Assembly (NCBI GenBank): GCA_002376965.1
Contig: DFOV01000420.1
Span: 1 to 7,155, forward strand
Source: Gammaproteobacteria bacterium UBA3532
Lineage (GTDB): Bacteria; Pseudomonadota; Gammaproteobacteria; Enterobacterales; UBA3532
DNA length: 7,155 bases
Direction of reading: 5' to 3'
The notes beneath the pieces are model-generated. The model saw nothing but the letters and a program-made list of their open reading frames with translations, was not told where the DNA came from and searched no databases. Both the position numbers and the translations under genes were made by a program. Positions 1 to 4,883 of the stretch are shown piece after piece. Numbering within the stretch: the first letter of the stretch is position 1; every line of letters starts with the position of its first letter.

Positions 1-1
1 G

Positions 2-247
2 CCTTTTAACTATAGCTGTCGCTACTTGGCTAAGCAGCTAGATGTTGCAGCCTCCACCTTAAGTCGAATCATTAAAGGCGAAAGTGGCGTTTCACCTGAG
101 ATGGCATTACGCTTATCGAAAGCTATTGGCAGAAGCCCTGAAAGCTGGCTAGCAATGCAAGACAATTACGATCTTTGGCAAGCAAAACACAAAGTCAATT
201 TAAGCAATGTCCATAAAATAAATTTCGAAGTCACGGCAAGCATATGA
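2..247 (+). CDS. higA: HigA-type antitoxin, XRE family (5'-partial)
   Basis: This is the C-terminal 81 residues of a HigA/VapI-type antitoxin, a DNA-binding protein that neutralises a HigB-type RNase toxin and represses its own operon. The reading frame is open to the left edge, and the residues before the first TTG (position 26) read PFNYSCRY, which matches the family sequence leading into the helix-turn-helix. The true start is therefore almost certainly outside the window, and the TTG at 26 is not it. The helix-turn-helix (LAKQLDVAASTLSRIIKG) is followed by the family hallmark SPEMALRLSKAIGRSPESW and then by DNYDLWQA. The higB toxin gene normally lies immediately upstream, so it should be just outside. 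The tail after DLWQA is about 25 residues long and not recognisable. The gene converges on the relE-like gene with 95 bp between the two stop codons. Confidence 0.85.
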   Translation, partial: PFNYSCRYLAKQLDVAASTLSRIIKGESGVSPEMALRLSKAIGRSPESWLAMQDNYDLWQAKHKVNLSNVHKINFEVTASI

Positions 248-342
248 TTGGAATCCGGATTATGCGTAATAATTCGAAATTAATACTATTGAGAAAATTA
301 ACCGACTTTAGCTTTAGCCGCCGCGAAACAGAACCAGCTCCA

Positions 343-627
343 TTAGAGCCGTTTCAGCGCAATCTTATAAACCTGATTGCGATTTCGTTTCCCTACAGCG
401 ACAACCGATACAACGACTTCATTGTCCCTTACTTCATAGACTAGCCGATAGCCTGCGCTGCGTAGCTTGATCTTATAACAGTCTTTCATACCGCTTAATC
501 TTGCGGATTCCACTCTTGGGTTTGCCAATCGCTCTATTAACTTCTTTTTAAACTGCTGCCTGATAGTATCATCAAGCTTTCGCCACTCTTTTTGTGCATC
601 TTGCCTGAAAAGCAGCCTATAGGTCAT
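343..627 (-). CDS. relE: RelE-family mRNA interferase toxin
   Basis: The 94-residue product is a RelE/ParE-superfamily toxin that cleaves mRNA in the ribosomal A site. From memory of E. coli RelE it aligns without gaps. It keeps K52 and K54 (DCYKIKLR), R61 (GYRLVYEV), R81 (VGKRNR) and Y87 (VYKIA), the residues implicated in RNA binding and cleavage, so it should be active. The ATG at 627 gives MTYRLLF, the normal family N-terminus; an in-frame ATG at 681 would add 18 unneeded residues lying inside the antitoxin gene. The start overlaps the 3' end of the antitoxin gene by 11 bp, which implies translational coupling and keeps toxin output tied to antitoxin translation. I see no clear terminator between its stop and the convergent higA stop. 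Confidence 0.93.
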   Translation of the reverse strand: MTYRLLFRQDAQKEWRKLDDTIRQQFKKKLIERLANPRVESARLSGMKDCYKIKLRSAGYRLVYEVRDNEVVVSVVAVGKRNRNQVYKIALKRL

Positions 628-871
628 CAATGCTGACCTCAATTTCAGGCTGATTTTTTCGTGACTCAACGATTTGAGCAAGCTCCATATCTTCTAGCTT
701 ATCCATCATCAATTCGTAAGCGTCGGCAGGAACACAGTAAAACGCGGGTTGATTTCGATTCAATACGGCTACAGGAAAGCCTTCGGCCTGCTCAATAACA
801 GCCATAGGGTTCTTTTTCAACTCTGATATGCTCGTCGCATTATCCGCTAAGATGGGTCTGACTGTTTTCAT
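617..871 (-). CDS. RelB/StbD-like antitoxin, Phd/YefM family
   Basis: The 84-residue antitoxin pairs with the downstream RelE-type toxin. Residues 1-55 have the Phd/YefM DNA-binding dimer pattern (ILADNATSISELKKNP, then FPVAVLNRNQPAFYCVPADAYELM). Residues 56-84 form the acidic toxin-wrapping tail (DKLEDMELAQIVESRKN, ending VSIDDL), which resembles the E. coli RelB tail. The ATG at 871 is chosen because GAAGG (880-884 on the plus strand) lies 8 nt upstream. The in-frame ATG at 886 falls in or before that ribosome-binding site, and the one at 973 would read through the promoter. The product should autorepress the operon, with RelE as co-repressor. Calling it RelB is by partner and tail; the fold family is Phd/YefM, so other databases may name it StbD or YefM-like. 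Confidence 0.9.
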   Translation of the reverse strand: MKTVRPILADNATSISELKKNPMAVIEQAEGFPVAVLNRNQPAFYCVPADAYELMMDKLEDMELAQIVESRKNQPEIEVSIDDL

Positions 872-883
872 AGCTAACACCTT

Positions 884-934
884 CATGACTGGTTTAAGAC
901 TCTTATTATAGGTCATGTTGATTAAATGCCACAA
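884..934 (-). promoter_or_regulatory. relBE promoter with candidate RelB operator
   Basis: On the minus strand a perfect -10 box TATAAT (plus positions 905-910) lies 18 bp from a poor -35 match TTGTGG (929-934). The start point would fall near 898, giving a leader of about 27 nt before the antitoxin ATG at 871. The hexamer CATGAC and its inverse GTCATG (884-889 and 912-917) flank the -10 box and start point symmetrically around 900.5. This is a plausible autoregulatory operator, but six bases per arm is weak evidence. Confidence 0.55.
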
Positions 935-970
935 GAAGGCATTTTGAGCAAAACAGGCCATGCCACAGAT

Positions 971-1004
971 CAAAAATGGCCAGAGGTTTCACCCTCCAGC
1001 CATT
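971..1004 (-). terminator. Intrinsic terminator of the secreted-module operon
   Basis: On the minus strand, 35 nt after the stop at 1039, AATGGCTGGAGG (993-1004) can pair with CCTCTGGCCATT (975-986). The stem is 12 bp with two mismatches and a 6-nt loop, and it runs into five consecutive T residues. It sits between the two-gene exported operon and the relBE promoter, so it probably insulates relBE from upstream transcription. Confidence 0.65.
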
Positions 1005-1038
1005 ATCCATTTGAAAAAATTCTCTATGTTAACGGATG

Positions 1039-2121
1039 TTATTCATCAACCGTGCTTTCCACTTTCCCAGTACCGCTCCCATTTTCTGGTGAAACAGCCG
1101 CCACTTCCATGCTAGGGAAAAACGCTTGTGGCTTGCGACTGACAGGTACGTAGAAGTCGTAAGGAATCATCACCAAGTCACGATTGCCATCATCAATAAA
1201 ACGCTCTAATACGATGTGGTAAGCCGGTTCGATGACGCCTTTGCCGTCGTCATAAAGCACTAGCTCGACCGAGGTTAGCTTGGAACGCTCGGCTTTTTTG
1301 GCCATGCTTTCCAGCTCTTCTAATGCCAGCTCTTTCATGAACTCAGGCTCTTCAACCAAGTCAGTTGGCAATGGGCGTGCTTGCTCAATGGTGGGTAGTT
1401 GATAAATCAAACCCGATAGCGCGGCGTCTTGACCAAAGTGCATCACTAGACGGCTTTCGCCATTCACAGGGATGTCACCCAACACGCGATTAAATCGCAC
1501 GGTTTTCAATTTTTCATAAATGAGCGTACCGCCTGAACCGTCTGTCACGCCCATGTTGAGGCCGCCGACATGTTCGATTTCTAACTGTTTAATATCTGCA
1601 TTTAGGCCAAACTGTTCCAGCGCTTTAAATGCCAACCCTTCCAATTCGCCCTCAGGTGGCAGATTTTTGGTGGTTTCTTCTTCGCGGTATTGATTCAATC
1701 CGCTATTGAAGATGAAGTTGCCGGTTATTTGGTCTATTTCAAAGCTGGCAGATGGGTCTTTTTCACCACGAAACGCGATGCGGTTCTCTCCCAGACGCCC
1801 CATTTTTTCAGAGAGTTGAATGCCTGCCGCGCCAGCCAGTTTGGCGGAGGTTTCGATTAGGCGTTCAACATCTTCTTGCGTTGGCTTGGCCGTGGTATAG
1901 ACCATCAGCTCTTGCTCGTAGCGCCCAATGGTATCGAGCAATTCCAGTCCTTCAATGGATGAGGCTGTTGATAGCTCGGCTTCCCTTGATATTTCAATCG
2001 CCGATGTTTCCTGGATGTAAACACCCGGTGTTTTGAATGTTGCTGCTAAAGCCATGTTTGCGGCCAGTGTCGTGGTTGCGACTAAGCCCATTTTTACTGC
2101 GAATTTAATTCCTTTATTCAT
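1039..2121 (-). CDS. Exported FTP/PepSY-like protein, partner of the DUF6345-like protein
   Basis: The product is a 360-residue exported protein of no assigned function. Residues 1-26 are a Sec signal peptide (charged N-terminus, hydrophobic core, ALA before the likely cleavage). Residues 200-245 (YEKLKTVRFNRVLGDIPVNG, then SRLVMHFG and LSGLIYQLP) resemble the fungalysin/thermolysin propeptide (FTP/PepSY) pattern, in which such a domain chaperones or inhibits a protease. Residues 282-328 form a further beta-rich segment (VELVLYDDGKGVIEPAYHIV, then VMIPYDFYVPVS). The tail is acidic and Ser/Gly-rich. There are no cysteines. The start is firm: AAAGGAGAT lies 5-6 nt before the ATG. The gene begins 19 bp after the stop of the DUF6345-like gene, so the two are co-transcribed. 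Residues 28-38 (TFKTPGVYIQE) resemble the N-terminal motif of phage tail-sheath proteins, but nothing else in the protein does. Confidence 0.75.
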   Translation of the reverse strand: MNKGIKFAVKMGLVATTTLAANMALAATFKTPGVYIQETSAIEISREAELSTASSIEGLELLDTIGRYEQELMVYTTAKPTQEDVERLIETSAKLAGAAGIQLSEKMGRLGENRIAFRGEKDPSASFEIDQITGNFIFNSGLNQYREEETTKNLPPEGELEGLAFKALEQFGLNADIKQLEIEHVGGLNMGVTDGSGGTLIYEKLKTVRFNRVLGDIPVNGESRLVMHFGQDAALSGLIYQLPTIEQARPLPTDLVEEPEFMKELALEELESMAKKAERSKLTSVELVLYDDGKGVIEPAYHIVLERFIDDGNRDLVMIPYDFYVPVSRKPQAFFPSMEVAAVSPENGSGTGKVESTVDE

Positions 2122-2140
2122 TTTCTATCTCCTTTAGATT

Positions 2141-2836
2141 TTAGTATTGGTACCAGATGCGTAAGCTTGTGTGATTTTGAGTAGGGTCGCTAACAAAGTT
2201 GGCGTAGGTGTCTCCATCGGCACTTGGGTGCATGACGGCAGAGCCTTTTTCTGTGCTTAACCCTTTGGCGTTAATCGCTGCAAACCAGGATTCCCATACA
2301 CCGTAGCCTGCCGCTATCCGTGCGCCGAAGTAGTCTGTCACTTTTTGGTCTGTCGATTGCCAGCTAACCGTATGAAAGCCAAGCGCTTGGTGCAATCCAT
2401 CAAAGACGCCGTTAGAATGTGCCGTCCATTTTGAGTACCAGTCAGCGGTTTCGATTGGGCTGGTAACCACATAGCATGATTCGAAGGCAACGAATTCAGC
2501 ATCCAGGCTGCCATAGCCTTTGTCGCTGGTTGAACCCGCTGTTGCCAGGTCTACGCCGCCATCCAGTCCAGAGATGTACCATTTGTTGCCGTGGCCAGCG
2601 AAGATGGCAAAGTCCATGGCATCTACTCGGTTGTCATTATTCCAAGTCCATTGATGCTTGTAAGAATAATAGTATTGCTCGTAGTTGAAGTGTTTTAAGA
2701 AGTTATAGACAACAGTGCCATGACCTTCGTCAGTCGTCCCTGCATATCCCCCTTCTTCCCTGTCCACCGCATAAGATGGCAGCGCTAAACCGACCATCAA
2801 TGCACCCATTCCAATTGCTAATTTATATCTTTCCAT
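2141..2836 (-). CDS. Secreted DUF6345-like protein with caspase-fold-type His/Cys pair
   Basis: The 231-residue exported protein has a Sec signal peptide at residues 1-23 (cleavage after SYA). The mature part shows a hydrophobic strand ending in FAIFAGHGN (His82), a second strand ending in FVAFESCYVV (Cys121), and then NGVFDGLHQALGFHTVSW (142-159) and WESWFAAINAKG (181-192). This order of strand-GHG and strand-x-C is the signature of clan CD (caspase/gingipain/legumain) cysteine peptidases, and the downstream GLHxxLGF and WFxAA elements match what I remember of DUF6345. Cys121 is the only cysteine, so it is not a disulfide partner and is a good nucleophile candidate. The protein is short and lacks a recognisable prodomain; the next gene may supply one in trans. 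AAAGGA precedes the ATG by about 10 nt. Peptidase activity is inferred from the motifs, not shown. Confidence 0.8.
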   Translation of the reverse strand: MERYKLAIGMGALMVGLALPSYAVDREEGGYAGTTDEGHGTVVYNFLKHFNYEQYYYSYKHQWTWNNDNRVDAMDFAIFAGHGNKWYISGLDGGVDLATAGSTSDKGYGSLDAEFVAFESCYVVTSPIETADWYSKWTAHSNGVFDGLHQALGFHTVSWQSTDQKVTDYFGARIAAGYGVWESWFAAINAKGLSTEKGSAVMHPSADGDTYANFVSDPTQNHTSLRIWYQY

Positions 2837-2927
2837 TTTTCCATTTTCCTTTGGTTGAGGTTGTGTTGTTTACGGAGTTCATTGTCTAGCAATTGGCGTT
2901 TGGTCACAGTTAACAAACTCACTCCAA

Positions 2928-2949
2928 TAATGTGAAATAGTTCACTTCT
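2928..2949. promoter_or_regulatory. CRP-like binding site upstream of the DUF6345-like gene
   Basis: TGTGA-N6-TCACT (2931-2946) lies in a longer symmetric context, with GTGAA and TTCAC arms around a centre at 2938.5. By my count it matches 16 of 22 positions of the E. coli CRP consensus. It lies about 100 bp upstream of the ATG at 2836. A minus-strand TAGACAAT (2881-2888) could serve as a poor -10, which would put the site near -60 to -65, a class I activator position. The -35 is not convincing, as expected for an activator-dependent promoter. The rest of the 240-bp gap (2837-3076) shows nothing else I can name. Confidence 0.5.
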
Positions 2950-3076
2950 ATCACGGAAAGAATATGCCGAAGAATTATTCTATTTAAATCACAAAGTTAA
3001 TAACAAATCGCTATGCAATGACAGTGATATAGCTGTATGCGGGAGCAGCGTTGATGCGACTAACCGATTTTGGCAA

Positions 3077-4234
3077 CTATTCGATCTTGAAGTGTAACCG
3101 GTCATAGAAGATTACCAACCGCTCGGCCATCGCTTCAGCCGTCCACTTTTTGATTTCGACGCGCCCCGCTTCGCTCATAGCTCGTTGCTTCTCCTTATCA
3201 TCCAAGAGTTGGCATAGGCTGTGAGCGAACGTTTGCTCGTCTTCTTGGCAGACGATTGCTGCCGGATTACCTTCCAGTATATCGATCGTCCCCATGGCTG
3301 CGGTTGATACCACTGGTACGCCCAAAGCCATCGCCTCCAGCAATACCAAACCTTGTGTCTCTGTATTGGAGGCAAAGACAAACGCGTTTGCCGCGCAATA
3401 GCAATCGGGAAGCGCGCTTTTTCGCGCTAGGTAGCCGATAAATTTGACGTTTTCAGACAAGTTTAATTGGGCTGTCAATTTTTGCAGCGATGGCAACGCT
3501 GGCCCCTCCCCAGCAATAACAAACAGGATATTGGGGGTAGTTTTCAGCGCGACAGCCATCATTCGCAACAGAAAAGCGATGTTCTTTTCAAAAGCTACCC
3601 GTCCAATAAAGGTAATTACCGGTCGATCCTGGTCGATTTGATACTGCTGACGAAAACGCACGCCATCACCGCTTGAGAAAGCCTCTAGCTGAATGCCGGT
3701 TGGCAGGATTTCCATTGGTGAGGTGATGCCATAATCGGTGAGAACTTTTTTCATCGCCCGCGATGGAACAATCACCGCATCAACGGCGTTACATTGGCGA
3801 CGCGAGAAGTATTTGGCGCAGAAACGCATCCACGACTTAGGCAAAAACGGAATGTAGTGAAACAGGTATTCTTCAAAAAACGTGTGGTAAGTTTCTACAA
3901 CAGGAATATTTAGCGCTTTTCTTAACGTTAACCCAAAATAGTGGGCGATAAACGGGGTCTGGATGTGTATCACATCAAACTGCTGTTGGGCTAAACGCTT
4001 TTCTAATCCAAATAGCTTTGCCCTAACCATCAAACGATCTTCCGGGTCACGTGGCACACGCCGCGATGCCACGCGGATAGTATCTTCATCATCGTCATAG
4101 TCCTCAGGATAAGCCGGTGCAACCAATGTTACATGGTGCCCCAAGCTCAAGAGCTGCTCGCGAAAGGTATGAATAGATGATGAAACACCATTCACACGAG
4201 GAAAATAGACATCCGATAGCATTAATATACGCAT
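3077..4234 (-). CDS. Glycosyltransferase family 4, MgtA / diacylglycerol glucosyltransferase type
   Basis: This is a 385-residue retaining GT-B glycosyltransferase using a nucleotide-sugar donor. The N-terminal acceptor domain starts MRILMLSDVYFPRVNG, with the glycine loop at 14-17. HIQTPF (90-95) and ETYHTFFEEYLFHY (114-127) are typical of the GT4 subgroup that contains mannosyl- and glucosyltransferases acting on diacylglycerol lipids. The C-terminal donor domain carries GRVAFEKN (211-218, Arg and Lys for the diphosphate) and the E-x7-E motif (Glu292 and Glu300, in TETQGLVLLEAMALGVPVV). There is no signal peptide or membrane helix; such enzymes act at the inner face of the membrane. The ATG at 4234 is preferred because it begins at the conserved first strand and has GGA 7 nt upstream. 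The in-frame ATG at 4282 would add 16 residues and has no ribosome-binding site. Donor sugar and acceptor cannot be read from sequence. It is transcribed divergently from the deaminase gene. Confidence 0.9.
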   Translation of the reverse strand: MRILMLSDVYFPRVNGVSSSIHTFREQLLSLGHHVTLVAPAYPEDYDDDEDTIRVASRRVPRDPEDRLMVRAKLFGLEKRLAQQQFDVIHIQTPFIAHYFGLTLRKALNIPVVETYHTFFEEYLFHYIPFLPKSWMRFCAKYFSRRQCNAVDAVIVPSRAMKKVLTDYGITSPMEILPTGIQLEAFSSGDGVRFRQQYQIDQDRPVITFIGRVAFEKNIAFLLRMMAVALKTTPNILFVIAGEGPALPSLQKLTAQLNLSENVKFIGYLARKSALPDCYCAANAFVFASNTETQGLVLLEAMALGVPVVSTAAMGTIDILEGNPAAIVCQEDEQTFAHSLCQLLDDKEKQRAMSEAGRVEIKKWTAEAMAERLVIFYDRLHFKIE

Positions 4235-4341
4235 ACTTGGTTCCGTATCTGAAGCAAATTGCTCCAGATTAAATAGAAGCATTATGACTAATCAGTGACA
4301 GCCAGATTGCGACTAGATGATGCGTAGATATGCGCAAAATT

Positions 4342-4370
4342 TTGGCATTATTAGCATATTATGTTTTACT
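4342..4370 (+). promoter_or_regulatory. Candidate promoter for the deaminase-sensor operon
   Basis: In the 118-166 bp AT-rich gap between divergent genes, TTGGCA (4342-4347) lies 17 bp before TTTACT (4365-4370), a 4/6 match to -10. TATTAT (4357-4362) is a better -10 box but lacks a -35 at proper distance. The minus strand also has AT-rich -10-like boxes for the glycosyltransferase gene, so this is probably a divergent promoter region. Exact start points cannot be decided from sequence. Confidence 0.3.
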
Positions 4371-4388
4371 TAATTAAGACCCACAGCT

Positions 4389-4403
4389 GAGGAAGCTTGT
4401 TTG
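4389..4403 (+). promoter_or_regulatory. Ribosome-binding site and TTG start of the deaminase gene
   Basis: GAGGAAG (4389-4395) lies about 7 nt before TTG at 4401. In this frame a TAA stop at 4371-4373 leaves no upstream ATG, and the first residues DYQPLIDAAFEQAQ already match the family N-terminal helix, so TTG is the start. Confidence 0.75.
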
Positions 4404-4883
4404 GATTACCAACCACTGATTGATGCCGCATTTGAGCAGGCCCAAATTGGCTTTGATGAAGGGGGCGTGCCGGTGGGCGCTGCTCTTTTTAGCGCTTCAG
4501 GACAGTTGCTAGGAAAAGGCCGTAACCGGCGGGTGCAAGATAACGATCCGTCAGTTCATGGCGAAACCGCAGCCTTTCGAGACGCTGGCCGACAAACCAA
4601 CTACCGAGACACCATTATGGTGACTACGCTTGCACCCTGCTGGTATTGCTCTGGATTGATCAGGCAATTCAATATCGGCACCGTCATTGTTGGTGAATCA
4701 ACCAATTTCTCTGGCCACCTCGATTGGCTACGTGACGCAGGTGTAAAGGTGATTGAGCTAAACGATACACGCTGTATCAAGCTCATGGCCAAGTTTATTC
4801 TTGCTCATCCAGATATTTGGAATGAAGATATCGGCGAACTATGTTGTGATAAAACCAATTGTTGTGATAACCCCAATTGTTGA
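4401..4883 (+). CDS. Yeast-type (FCY1-like) cytosine deaminase, zinc-dependent
   Basis: The 160-residue member of the cytidine/deoxycytidylate deaminase fold most resembles yeast cytosine deaminase, which converts cytosine to uracil plus ammonia, rather than bacterial CodA (an unrelated amidohydrolase). Zinc ligands are His53 (HGE), Cys80 and Cys83 (PCWYC), with Glu55 as proton shuttle. Equivalents of yeast substrate-pocket residues can be seen by alignment from memory: Asn42 (GRNRR), Phe103 (ESTNF), and Trp140 with Asp143 (IWNEDIGE), which separate this group from tRNA-adenosine and guanine deaminases. The family normally ends at the EDIGE segment (residue 146). Here 14 extra residues follow, LCCDKTNCCDNPNC, containing five cysteines and encoded by an 18-bp tandem repeat. 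It uses a TTG start with a good ribosome-binding site. Its 3' end overlaps the frame of the sensor cyclase, so the two are one operon. The substrate could be a related pyrimidine rather than cytosine. Confidence 0.88.
   Translation: MDYQPLIDAAFEQAQIGFDEGGVPVGAALFSASGQLLGKGRNRRVQDNDPSVHGETAAFRDAGRQTNYRDTIMVTTLAPCWYCSGLIRQFNIGTVIVGESTNFSGHLDWLRDAGVKVIELNDTRCIKLMAKFILAHPDIWNEDIGELCCDKTNCCDNPNC

Noticed and set aside
252..261. 10-bp perfect palindrome AATCCGGATT downstream of higA
   Set aside because: Too short to form a terminator stem, no T-run, and such palindromes are expected by chance in 7 kb.
244..444. Plus-strand open frame of 66 codons after the higA stop
   Set aside because: It overlaps the relE 3' end in antisense, has no ribosome-binding site and resembles no protein.
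926..1153. Plus-strand open frame of 75 codons across the gap before relBE
   Set aside because: It covers the terminator and the antisense of the FTP-like gene end, with no family-like composition; a shadow frame.
3005..3045. Possible hairpin downstream of the glycosyltransferase gene (ACAG and CTGT arms)
   Set aside because: The stem is only 4-6 pairs with bulges and no T-run follows, so I do not call a terminator.
4235..4282. 16-residue N-terminal extension of the glycosyltransferase from ATG 4282
   Set aside because: There is no ribosome-binding site upstream of it and the GT4 fold begins at MRILMLSDVY; the internal ATG is preferred, though not proven.
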